Below are positions 16,788 to 23,779 of a stretch of 32,625 nucleotides of DNA, piece by piece. Numbering within the stretch: the first letter of the stretch is position 1; each line of letters begins with the position of its first letter. The stretch comes from Elusimicrobiota bacterium (lineage in GTDB: Bacteria; Elusimicrobiota; Elusimicrobia; Elusimicrobiales; UBA9959). The position numbers and the translations under genes were made by a program. The DNA lies in assembly GCA_030639665.1 (NCBI GenBank), contig DAOWCC010000003.1:1-32625 (forward strand), given 5' to 3'. Under the pieces are notes generated by a model that was given only the letters and a program-made list of their open reading frames with translations, was not told where the DNA came from and did no database searches.

Positions 16788-18243
16788 GATGAAAAAAAAT
16801 ATACTTCTTTTCCAGCCTCGAATCGGCGATATGGATATGTTCCGGGATAAGCCGACGCCTCCCATGGGATTATTATGCGCCTGCTCTCTGGCGAGCCAAA
16901 AATTTGAAATAAGGCTTCTGGACCAGAGGATAAATAGAGATTGGAAAAAAGTTTTAAAAACTCTCATAGATGATAATACGATAGCTATTGGAATCAGCAT
17001 TATGACCGGCGGGATGATTAGCCACGCCCTCAAAGCGGCTTCTGAAATAAGGCGTCTTACAAAAGCTCCGCTTATCTGGGGTGGGGTGCATCCGTCTCTT
17101 TTGCCGGAGCAAACCGTTTTAAACAAATTCGTGGATTATGTGATTGCCGGAGAGGGAGAAGAAGCCTTTGCCAAACTTGTGGAAAAAATTTCCATAAATG
17201 AAAATGCCGATAATATTCCCGGAGTTTGGACCAAGTCAAACGCGCGGATAAAAGAACGCCCTGAGAAACCTTTGCTTGATATGAATAATCTTCCGGGCGT
17301 TCCTCATCATTTGGTGGATATGGAAAAATATGTTCAGACATACCGCGGAAAACGAATGTTTTTTTATCAAGCGAGCAGAGGTTGTCCGTGCCGGTGCTCC
17401 TATTGTTATAACAAGGTGTTTAATTTGGGGCTTTTGCGTTCGGCCGATATTGAAAAAGTTTTGCGGGATTTAAAACAATTGAAGGATAAATACGAGTTTT
17501 CTCTGGTGTATTTTTTGGATGACAATTTTCTTATAGACAAAAAGCGGGCTTTAACTATTTTAAGGGGACTTAAAGAGCTGGGTTTGGGGAGCGTTCTTCA
17601 AGGGGTGGATATAGAGAGTTTGAATCGTTTGTCGGATGAAGAATTGGATTTTTTGGAGGCTTCGGGAGTTGAAAGAATCGCGATAGGGGTTGAATCCGGC
17701 TCAAACAGAATCAGAAATAATATTTTGAAAAAAGAAGGAAGCGTGGAGCTGGCGAGGCGCCAGCTGATTCGTTTTAAAAACAGAAAAATTATCGTTTTAT
17801 TTTCTTTGATGATAGGCTTGCCTTCTGAAACCGCCGATGAAATAAAAGAAACTGTTAAATTCGGCTTGGATATTTTAAAAATGGGGCCTAATTTCAGGAT
17901 ACCTCAGTTTTATATATTTTCTCCCTATCCCGGAACGCTTTTGTTTGAGGAGTTGAAACGCGAAGGCGTAAGTTTTCCGTCAAAGCTTGAGGCTTGGGGA
18001 AAATATGAATGGGATTATTCGCATATGCATGAAAAAAATCCCGGCATTAAGGATTTTTTGGAGAGAGTGGGTTTTTTAAGCAAGTTTTTGGATTCGAAAT
18101 TCGGTGATTATGGTTCCGGTAAAATTCTGAAAATTATCTATGATTTTTATCGTCCCATAGCTTGGTTTAGATTGAGCCGCGGTTTAATGAAGCCTTTGCC
18201 TGAGAAGTTTTTTTACAGCCTATTAAAAAAAATATTCGCCTAA
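16777..18243 (+). CDS. B12-binding-type radical-SAM protein, seventh copy
   Basis: A 488-residue class B radical-SAM enzyme: MGLLCACSLA, AIGISIMTGGM, WGGVHPSLLPE and IAGEGEEAF in the N-terminal domain, then SRGCPCRCSYC (Cys203, 207, 210; a fourth Cys205 lies inside the motif). YFLDDNF, IGVESGS and LMIGLPSET follow, and the sequence PQFYIFSPYPGT is typical of the family's C-terminal part. It is not a close relative of types A, H or C. Start is ATG 16777 (11-bp overlap with the nucleotidyltransferase) or ATG 16789 (one-base gap); neither has a strong Shine-Dalgarno site. Its operon with UGM-like and nucleotidyltransferase genes links this radical chemistry to a nucleotide-sugar or glycan product, by inference. 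Confidence 0.82.
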   Translation: MKIKMKKNILLFQPRIGDMDMFRDKPTPPMGLLCACSLASQKFEIRLLDQRINRDWKKVLKTLIDDNTIAIGISIMTGGMISHALKAASEIRRLTKAPLIWGGVHPSLLPEQTVLNKFVDYVIAGEGEEAFAKLVEKISINENADNIPGVWTKSNARIKERPEKPLLDMNNLPGVPHHLVDMEKYVQTYRGKRMFFYQASRGCPCRCSYCYNKVFNLGLLRSADIEKVLRDLKQLKDKYEFSLVYFLDDNFLIDKKRALTILRGLKELGLGSVLQGVDIESLNRLSDEELDFLEASGVERIAIGVESGSNRIRNNILKKEGSVELARRQLIRFKNRKIIVLFSLMIGLPSETADEIKETVKFGLDILKMGPNFRIPQFYIFSPYPGTLLFEELKREGVSFPSKLEAWGKYEWDYSHMHEKNPGIKDFLERVGFLSKFLDSKFGDYGSGKILKIIYDFYRPIAWFRLSRGLMKPLPEKFFYSLLKKIFA

Positions 18244-18298
18244 AATTATGTATAGGAATTTCAAGGTTTAGCCACAAAAAGCGCAAAAAGCGCAAAAC

Positions 18299-18383
18299 AA
18301 ATCTCCCCCGGCCCCTCTTTGACAAAGAGGGGAGAAAGAATAAAAGTTCTTCCCCCTTTTGCAAAGGGGGCTAGGGGGATTTT
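18299..18383. repeat. MITE/REP-like palindrome with CCCCC/GGGGG runs
   Basis: AAATCTCCCCC at the left (18299) is mirrored by GGGGGATTT at the right (ending 18383). Nested inside are two hairpins, CCCCTCTTT/CAAAGAGGGG and CCCCCTTTTGCAAAGGGGG. Palindromes of this AAATCCCCC type recur in many environmental bacterial genomes as short mobile or REP-like repeats, from memory. No transposase is nearby. Confidence 0.6.
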
Positions 18384-18523
18384 GGCAGGATAAAGAAAAG
18401 TTTAGACCGAAGGTCGGCTAACTTGTCGTATAGGAATTTCAAAGCTATGCTGGGTGCCGTTTTAAAGAGCTATGCTCCTCAGACGGCCAAAGTAGGCGCA
18501 AAAGGAAGGGACACATATACGAA

Positions 18524-18767
18524 TTAAACGCAGAGTTCACAGAGAACATAAAAGCGCAGAGAACGCGAAGGAAGAATAAAAAATAGGAAAAATCTGTAAA
18601 AATCCGCGTCTGTTCGCCACAGTATATTGGCGGGGCAAAAGTTGTTTGGTCGTCCGCATAGCTACCGACACCTTATGAAGCATAGCTTCGTTAATTGTAG
18701 TTTGGGTTTGAGTTTTTAACTCTGCGGACTCTCTGTAAAAAGCTCTGCGTTCTCTGCGTTAAAAAAA
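18524..18767. repeat. Imperfect inverted repeat built of CGCAGAG units
   Basis: The left arm (18524-18573) has AACGCAGAG, CACAGAGAAC and GCGCAGAGAACGCG. The right arm (18713-18767) contains the reverse complement (CTCTGCGTTCTCTGCGTT). The arms are about 140 bp apart and enclose a CGCCA/TGGCG hairpin (18615-18632) and the 45-bp segment shared with the 23.7-kb spacer. It looks like a decayed repetitive element, not a coding or CRISPR unit. Confidence 0.5.
18648..18692. repeat. 45-bp dispersed repeat, copy 1
   Basis: It aligns without gaps to 23656-23700 with 39 of 45 identical positions by eye. All six differences are transitions. It contains the hairpin GAAGC-ATA-GCTTC; the other copy has GAAAC-ATA-GTTTC, so two of the changes keep the pairing. 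Confidence 0.6.
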
Positions 18768-18785
18768 GTCGCTACCAAAGGCAGC
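18761..18785 (-). terminator. Intrinsic terminator of the minus-strand glycosyltransferase gene
   Basis: Read on the minus strand, GCTGCC-TTT-GGTAGC (18785-18771) forms a six-pair stem with one G-U wobble. It is followed by GAC and seven T residues (18767-18761). It lies about 8 bases beyond the stop codon of the gene at 18793-19542. Confidence 0.5.
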
Positions 18786-18792
18786 CTAATTA

Positions 18793-19542
18793 TTAGGGCT
18801 GTTGAAAGAAATATTTTTTCCTAAAATATTTAAAAATCGTTTTTAATATTTCAAATAAATACGGCAACGGAGATAGGCTGGAAAATTGGGTTCCGTAATG
18901 AGCTGTTATGGGCAACTGCGCTACGCGAAGTTTTAGTTTTCCCGCGCAAAGCAGCATTTCGCCGTCAAAATGAAATTTATCCGTAAGGGTTTCAAATTTT
19001 ATGGCCCGCAAAGCTTTTAAAGAATATGCCATATATCCCGAATGGTATTCGGCGAAATTTAAATTAAAGATTTTATTTTCAATGAAGGTTATAAGGCGGC
19101 TTGCGAAATATCGGAGTTTGGGCATGCCCTCGCTTAAGGCTTTTCCTGAAATAAGTTTGGAGCCCATTGAAACATCCGCTTTTCCCGTCATCAGAGGCTT
19201 GATTATCCGCGCCATTTCTTCGGGGGCGTATTGTCCGTCGGCATGAAGCAAAACAGAGAATTTACAGCCTGATGAAAGAGACTCTTTTAAGCCGGTTTTC
19301 TGGGCGGCTCCATAGCCTTTATTGGATTTGTGATTGAGCACGATAAAATTTAATTGTAGCTCTTTCCCGGCTTTTTCGGCTTCAATTGAGGTGTTGTCAC
19401 TGCTTCCGTCGTTTATTATTACTATAATTGATGGAGGCAATTCCTTTAAGTGACGATTAAGCCTTGAAAGAGTTTGAAAAATGGTCTTTTCCGCGTTAAA
19501 GGCGGGAATGATTATGGCAAGTTGGGGTTCATTTGAAAACAT
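18793..19542 (-). CDS. GT2-family glycosyltransferase (dolichol-phosphate-mannose-synthase-like)
   Basis: A 249-residue GT-A fold enzyme: LAIIIPAFNAEKTI at the N-terminus, VIINDGSSDNT, NKGYGAAQKTGL and LLHADGQY, where Asp102 and its neighbours would bind the metal-sugar-nucleotide. EYHSGYMAYS follows at the acceptor side. No C-terminal transmembrane pair is evident, so it resembles the soluble polyprenyl-phosphate sugar transferases. ATG at 19542 is preferred; an in-frame TTG at 19608 would add an odd hydrophobic leader overlapping the divergent gene. It is the only minus-strand gene in the window. It would charge a polyprenyl-phosphate or similar lipid with a sugar, which fits the adjacent glycan-type genes, but donor and acceptor are unknown. 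Confidence 0.82.
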   Translation of the reverse strand: MFSNEPQLAIIIPAFNAEKTIFQTLSRLNRHLKELPPSIIVIINDGSSDNTSIEAEKAGKELQLNFIVLNHKSNKGYGAAQKTGLKESLSSGCKFSVLLHADGQYAPEEMARIIKPLMTGKADVSMGSKLISGKALSEGMPKLRYFASRLITFIENKIFNLNFAEYHSGYMAYSLKALRAIKFETLTDKFHFDGEMLLCAGKLKLRVAQLPITAHYGTQFSSLSPLPYLFEILKTIFKYFRKKYFFQQP

Positions 19543-19573
19543 GGGATTTGAGTTTAACTGAAATATCAAAAAT

Positions 19574-21166
19574 ATGAATATGTCAAAATTATTTACAAGT
19601 AAAAGCAAAAATTATGAGCTGTTTTTGGTTCTTGTTCCCGCTATTTTTTCCTGCTTGCAATTATACTATATTCAGAATATCTATCTTTATTTCTACATTT
19701 TAAGTGAAACAAGGTCGGCCAAGCTGGTTTTTTTGGCGGTAATTCCTTTGCTTATTTCGGAATTTTTGGCGACAAAATTTTGGGAAGCCTCAAAATACGG
19801 TTGGACCAATCGGGTTAAGGCGGCTTTTTTTGCCCGTTGCGTTATTTTATTCGGCGCGGGGCTGATTTTTTTCTGGTATCCGGTCAAAATGAAAGATTCG
19901 GCCGGTTTAATAGCGCCTTTGATTTGGAGATGGGTTGATGTTGTCAGGATTTCATGGGAGGCCAGTATTTTCCCCGCCTCTTTTTTTCTCATTTTTATTC
20001 TATTTTTTTATTATCAATTTACAGTGAAGAGACGCCTTTTTAGATTTGTTTCCACTTTGTTTATTCCCTTTGTTGCAACGGTTTTGCTTTTTTCGCTTTT
20101 ATATTTTAATCCGACAAGTTTTTTTAGAACATGGAATTTAAAAAGGCCGAGCGAGGTTGAAAGCGTTTTTCCAAAAGAAAATTCGGATTTTAAAAATAAA
20201 TTTTTGCCTCAAGGAGATTTTTTTCCGCATGACTTGTATGTTGAGAAAAACGACGCGTGGGCCATGTTTTCAAACGGGCCGACTTTCAGAAGCGCCAAAG
20301 ATGAAGATAAGCTTAGTTTCTTATGGATAAATTTAAAAAATTTGGAATTCCAAGCTTTTTTGGGAGGGCAGATTCGCAGGTTTTATTCCGAATGTTCCGA
20401 TAAATTTTATTTTTCTCCCTGGCATAAAAGCGTTTTATTTGAATACGCGCCCGGAAGCAAAACTTTTAAAAATATAGATTTGCCGGGAGAGGTGGCCGGA
20501 GAAAAAGTAAAAGAGCTTTTTTCCGTTTATCACGATTGCCAAAATAAAAAAGTTTATGTCGCGAACAATATAAATCCGGCTTTATTTGTTTTAAGCAGTT
20601 TGGATAATAAGCTGGAAAAAAGCCTGTCATTGGTTGGGAAAAACGGCATCAGGCAAGGTTCTCATATCTTTGCGGTTAAGCGAAATCCATTTAGGAAAAC
20701 GATAATTTTATCAATGTATCCGAAATATTCCTTGATTGAGCTTGATGAAAAAACCCTTGCTTTTAAAAATAAAATGGGAGTCATACAGCATAGATGCGCG
20801 TATTTTGATGTGGTTGTGTCTTCCGACGGCAAGTATTTATACGCTCCGGCCATATTTAGAAAACAAATAATGAAATTTAACGCTGAAACCTTTGAGTTGG
20901 TTAAAAAAATTAAATCCGAGCCCCATTGCCGGAAATTGGTTTTTTCAAAGGACGGCAGATGGCTTTTTGCGGTTTCATATTTAACGGGAAAAGTTTTAAT
21001 ATATGATGTCGAATCCGATTCTATGCTGACTTCTTTTTATGTTACTCCCAGAGCTGAAACATTGTATGCTACCGACAAATATCTTTATATAGCGGGAGCG
21101 GAAGGCTTATTCAGAATTTCAAATGAAGCCTTGAATTTTATGGTTCAAAATAATGCGAAGTCTTAG
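19574..21166 (+). CDS. Polytopic membrane protein with C-terminal beta-propeller-like domain
   Basis: The 530-residue protein has about five hydrophobic segments in the first 180 residues (for example LFLVLVPAIFSCLQL, LVFLAVIPLLISEFLA, FFARCVILFGAGLIFFW, ASFFLIFILFFYYQF and a segment ending VATVLLFSLLYF). Residues about 210-525 lie outside the membrane and carry repeated blade-like units typical of YVTN/WD-type propellers (NKKVYVANN, FDVVVSSDGKYLYAP, CRKLVFSKDGRWLFAV, ETLYATDKYLYIAG). No catalytic motif is seen. It starts 31 bp from the divergent glycosyltransferase, so the two probably share a promoter region and a process, perhaps sensing or anchoring of surface glycan. Function unknown; propeller call by repeat pattern only. 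Confidence 0.65.
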   Translation: MNMSKLFTSKSKNYELFLVLVPAIFSCLQLYYIQNIYLYFYILSETRSAKLVFLAVIPLLISEFLATKFWEASKYGWTNRVKAAFFARCVILFGAGLIFFWYPVKMKDSAGLIAPLIWRWVDVVRISWEASIFPASFFLIFILFFYYQFTVKRRLFRFVSTLFIPFVATVLLFSLLYFNPTSFFRTWNLKRPSEVESVFPKENSDFKNKFLPQGDFFPHDLYVEKNDAWAMFSNGPTFRSAKDEDKLSFLWINLKNLEFQAFLGGQIRRFYSECSDKFYFSPWHKSVLFEYAPGSKTFKNIDLPGEVAGEKVKELFSVYHDCQNKKVYVANNINPALFVLSSLDNKLEKSLSLVGKNGIRQGSHIFAVKRNPFRKTIILSMYPKYSLIELDEKTLAFKNKMGVIQHRCAYFDVVVSSDGKYLYAPAIFRKQIMKFNAETFELVKKIKSEPHCRKLVFSKDGRWLFAVSYLTGKVLIYDVESDSMLTSFYVTPRAETLYATDKYLYIAGAEGLFRISNEALNFMVQNNAKS

Positions 21167-21223
21167 TATTTCGTTAATAGGGCATATGGATTTGGAAATT
21201 AAAATTTATAGAGCGATAACGGT

Positions 21224-21252
21224 TTGACGAAAGGGTTTAAAAAATATATAAA
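21224..21252 (+). promoter_or_regulatory. Sigma-70-type promoter for the ygeW-arcC genes
   Basis: TTGACG (21224-21229), a 17-bp spacer and TATAAA (21247-21252) lie in the 155-bp gap before the ATG at 21322. The leader would be about 60 nt long and includes AAGGAG at 21308-21313. This is the best promoter match in the window. Confidence 0.6.
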
Positions 21253-21321
21253 ATAGGAAACAATGGGCGCGATTTCCATTAAAAAATATCGGCGGCGGAA
21301 AACAACTAAGGAGAATCAATA

Positions 21322-22335
21322 ATGAAAACAATGCTTAGAGGCAAAGATTGGATAGAGACCGTAAACTGGTCAAAAGAAGAACTGGAAACCGTTTTAGATG
21401 TTGCCAAATATCTTAAGATGAAATTCTCTCTTGGCGAAGCGCATAGAATCCTTCAAGATAAAACTTTATTCATGATGTTTTTTGAACAATCCACAAGAAC
21501 CAGAAATTCAACCGAAGCCGCTATGACTCAGCTTGGCGGACATGCCCATGATTTGACTCCTGATAAAATGCAGATATCTCATGGAGAGACGCCCAAAGAT
21601 ACGGGCAAAGTGCTTTCAAGATACGGCCACGGCATAGCCATAAGAAATTGTTTTTACGGCGTTGGAAACAAATATATAAGAGAGGTTGCCAAGGAAGCTG
21701 ATATTCCCGTTAGCAATCTTCAATGCGATGTTGATCATCCCTGTCAAACAATAGCGGATTTAATGACCATAAGGGAAAAATTCGGAACAAACCTCAAAGG
21801 CATGAAATTTGTTATTTCTTGGACTTATGCTCCCGCTTATGCGCGGCCTCTTTCCGTTCCTCAGGGTCTGGTAACCTTAATGCCGAGATTCGGCATGGAT
21901 GTTGTGCTTGCCCATCCGAAAGAATTTAAGCTTATGCCCAAAACCATAGCGGACGCGGAAAAATATGCCAGAGAATCCGGTTCAAAGTTTGAAATTGTCA
22001 ACGATATGGATGAAGCTTTCAAAGACGCCATAGTGCTTTATCCCAAATCATGGGGCTGTCATCAATTTCTTGATGAACAAAAAATTCCCGAGAAAGAAAG
22101 ACAGGCGCAGGGTATGGAATATTTGAATAAATACAAATCCTGGGTTTGCACTGAAAAAAGAATGAAACTTGCTGATAAGAAATCCGTCTATATGCATCCC
22201 CTTCCGGCCGATAGAGGCGCCGAGGTTGAAGACGCGGTAATTGACGGCCCGCAAAGCATTGTTTTTGATCAGGCGGAAAACAGGCTGCATACCGTAAAAT
22301 CAATACTCGCTCTTACAATGGGCGGCAGACCATAA
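21322..22335 (+). CDS. ygeW: YgeW-type knotted carbamoyltransferase
   Basis: This 337-residue member of the aspartate/ornithine carbamoyltransferase superfamily has STRTR (57-61) for carbamoyl phosphate, HPCQT (139-143) and HPLPADR (292-298). It resembles E. coli YgeW most closely: QISHGET, LQCDVDHP, SWTYAPAY, PLSVPQGL, RFGMDVVLAHP and YPKSWG. It lacks the DRVTR-like substrate loop of ornithine enzymes. YgeW proteins are cytoplasmic knotted trimers. In urate-type catabolic clusters they are thought to pass a carbamoyl group from a carbamoylated amine to phosphate. The following carbamate kinase, 58 bp downstream, would turn carbamoyl phosphate into ATP. AAGGAG eight bases upstream supports the start. 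Substrate unproven. Confidence 0.87.
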   Translation: MKTMLRGKDWIETVNWSKEELETVLDVAKYLKMKFSLGEAHRILQDKTLFMMFFEQSTRTRNSTEAAMTQLGGHAHDLTPDKMQISHGETPKDTGKVLSRYGHGIAIRNCFYGVGNKYIREVAKEADIPVSNLQCDVDHPCQTIADLMTIREKFGTNLKGMKFVISWTYAPAYARPLSVPQGLVTLMPRFGMDVVLAHPKEFKLMPKTIADAEKYARESGSKFEIVNDMDEAFKDAIVLYPKSWGCHQFLDEQKIPEKERQAQGMEYLNKYKSWVCTEKRMKLADKKSVYMHPLPADRGAEVEDAVIDGPQSIVFDQAENRLHTVKSILALTMGGRP

Positions 22336-22393
22336 AAATAGCGCGGCAGCGCGGCAGTACTTTGTGTTAAAAAAAAATAAAGGAAAATTTAAA

Positions 22394-23479
22394 ATGAAAA
22401 GAATCAGAATATTCGCTTTTGGCGGAAATGAAGTTTCCCCGTCAGGCCTTAAAGATGAAAATGGAAAAACCATAAATCCCGATATCGCGATGCAATGGCA
22501 AAGAACAAAAAAAACTTGCGAATTTGTGGCTGATATAATGAAGGAGCATCCCCAAGACACTTATATCATCACTCACGGCAATGGTCCGCAAGTTGGAAAT
22601 GTTCTTTTGAGAGCGGAATATTCAAGGCCTATTTTGCCGTCATTACCGCTTGATGTATGCGGCGCCGATACTCAGGGAGCAATGGGCTATATGATGGCTC
22701 AGCTTCTGACAAATGAACTTAAATTGCGGGGAATTGATAAAGTGGCGGCTGAAACGGTTACACAGGTTTTGGTCAATGCCGATGATCCGGATTTTAAAAA
22801 TCCTTCAAAGTTTGTCGGTTCTTCTTATACCAAGGATGAGGCGGAAAGAAGAAAAGAGCAGAATGGTTGGGATGTTAAATTGTATAAGAAAGATGACGAA
22901 GGCAATGAAATTTGGCGCAGAGTTGTGCCTTCCCCCGTTCCCAAAACCATTATTGAAATAGATATTATAGATAAGAGCATAGAAGCCGGATTTATCCCCA
23001 TTTGCGTTGGCGGTGGTGGAGTTCCCGTAGTTGAAATAAAACCCGAGGACGGGGTTTATAATGCCAACTATGGCATTGGCTATAAATCCGAAAGCGATAT
23101 AAAATTACTTAAGGGCGTTGAAGCCGTTATAGACAAAGATTTGGCCTCGGCCTTGCTTGGAAAATTGCTTTTGGAAAAGGCGAAGGCTAAAGGGGAAGAG
23201 ATTGAAATTTCACTTACGATATTTACCGGTGAAGACGGCGCGAAATTAAATTATCAAAAACCCGATCAAGTGGATTTAAGAAAATTAACTTTAGCTGAAC
23301 TTGAAAAGATTCATTTTTCAAATCCTTGTCCTTTTCCCGCGGGAAGCATGGGACCCAAAATAAAAGCGATTATAGAGTTTTTGCGGTTTGGCGGCAATAT
23401 CGCTTATATAACAAAAACCGATTTATTTGAGGAAACTCTTAAAGGCCGAGCCGGCACTACGGTTACCCAAAAGGCGTAA
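22394..23479 (+). CDS. arcC: Carbamate kinase (YqeA/ArcC family)
   Basis: The 361-residue amino-acid-kinase fold has FAFGGNEVSP at the N-terminus, ITHGNGPQVGNVLLRAE, LDVCGADTQGAMGYM, RRVVPSPVPK, VGGGGVPV, AVIDKDLAS and AGSMGPKIKA, all diagnostic of carbamate kinase. It would make ATP and carbamate from carbamoyl phosphate and ADP. It is longer than typical enzymes (about 310 residues), with additions near residues 20-30 and 220-260. The usual nucleotide-side ILTDVD is replaced by TIFTGEDG. ATG 22394 is chosen because AAAGGA precedes it; an ATG 30 bases earlier is in frame but would add a lysine-rich stub. It is an operon partner of ygeW. Confidence 0.87.
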   Translation: MKRIRIFAFGGNEVSPSGLKDENGKTINPDIAMQWQRTKKTCEFVADIMKEHPQDTYIITHGNGPQVGNVLLRAEYSRPILPSLPLDVCGADTQGAMGYMMAQLLTNELKLRGIDKVAAETVTQVLVNADDPDFKNPSKFVGSSYTKDEAERRKEQNGWDVKLYKKDDEGNEIWRRVVPSPVPKTIIEIDIIDKSIEAGFIPICVGGGGVPVVEIKPEDGVYNANYGIGYKSESDIKLLKGVEAVIDKDLASALLGKLLLEKAKAKGEEIEISLTIFTGEDGAKLNYQKPDQVDLRKLTLAELEKIHFSNPCPFPAGSMGPKIKAIIEFLRFGGNIAYITKTDLFEETLKGRAGTTVTQKA

Positions 23480-23779
23480 ACCATTTTGAGCCGCCGGTTG
23501 CCGGTCACCGGTATGAGTGAGCCTTTTGTCCTAATTTAGCGTAACAGCTTGCCCGCCAATGCAGTAGTGGAGGGGAATTTCAAAGTTTAAAGCAACCACG
23601 AAAGTGTGAAAATTGAGAAGACACGAAAAACGGCGAAAAAAATAAAATATATTTCGGTCGTTCACATAGTTACCGACACTTTATGAAACATAGTTTCGTT
23701 CTTCGTGCTTTCAGCCTTTCGTGCCTTCGTGGTAATGTTTTATAAAGAGCTCCCGCCAAAGGCGGGCTAATTTAAAAGA
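23480..23779. repeat. Repeat-filled 300-bp spacer
   Basis: No gene is present. After the stop come GGTTGCCGGTCACCGGT (23497-23513), a repeat-like run similar in style to 31012-31041, and a CCCGCCA/TGGAGGGG hairpin. Then follows a block that opens with GGAATTTCAAAG (23574) and closes with the perfect hairpin CCCGCC-AAA-GGCGGG plus CTAA (23752-23770). The arms ACCACGAA (23595) and TTCGTGGT (23726-23733) are inverted and flank the 45-bp repeat. It has the same boundary motifs as the 18.2-18.8-kb island but different internal repeat units (CACGAA). Confidence 0.6.
23656..23700. repeat. 45-bp dispersed repeat, copy 2
   Basis: Counterpart of 18648-18692. Relative to that copy it has only C-to-T or G-to-A changes (six), and the internal hairpin stays paired as GAAAC-ATA-GTTTC. 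Confidence 0.6.

Larger units (their letters stand above)
18244..18792. repeat. Intergenic island of decayed repeats (549 bp, no gene)
   Basis: No credible gene is present. The island holds two blocks that each open with GGAATTTCAA(A)G (18254 and 18433) and close with a small hairpin plus GGCTAA or GCCTAA (near 18402-18420 and 18771-18789). The first block contains GCGCAAAA-type repeats (18278-18297) and a G/C-run palindrome. The second contains CGCAGAG-type repeats in inverted orientation and several hairpins of the GCATAGC/GCTATGC type. The spacer at 23480-23779 has the same boundaries and a 45-bp shared segment. Confidence 0.6.

Noticed and set aside
18244..18792. Possible CRISPR array or short tandem-repeat array
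   Set aside because: Repeat units are short, imperfect and inverted; there are no regularly spaced identical repeats, no unique spacers and no cas genes.
19543..19608. TTG start extending the minus-strand glycosyltransferase by 22 residues
   Set aside because: It would overlap the divergent membrane-protein gene and put a hydrophobic stretch before the GT-A fold; the ATG at 19542 leads directly into the conserved IIIPAFN block.
21322..22335. Ornithine or aspartate carbamoyltransferase (argF/pyrB)
   Set aside because: Motifs LQCDVDHP, PLSVPQGL and RFGMDVVLAHP agree with YgeW; the ornithine-binding loop is absent and carbamate kinase follows.
23580..23740. tRNA or small RNA gene in the 300-bp spacer
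   Set aside because: The inverted arms do not form a cloverleaf and no anticodon or TTCGA loop arrangement was found; repeat origin explains the pairing.
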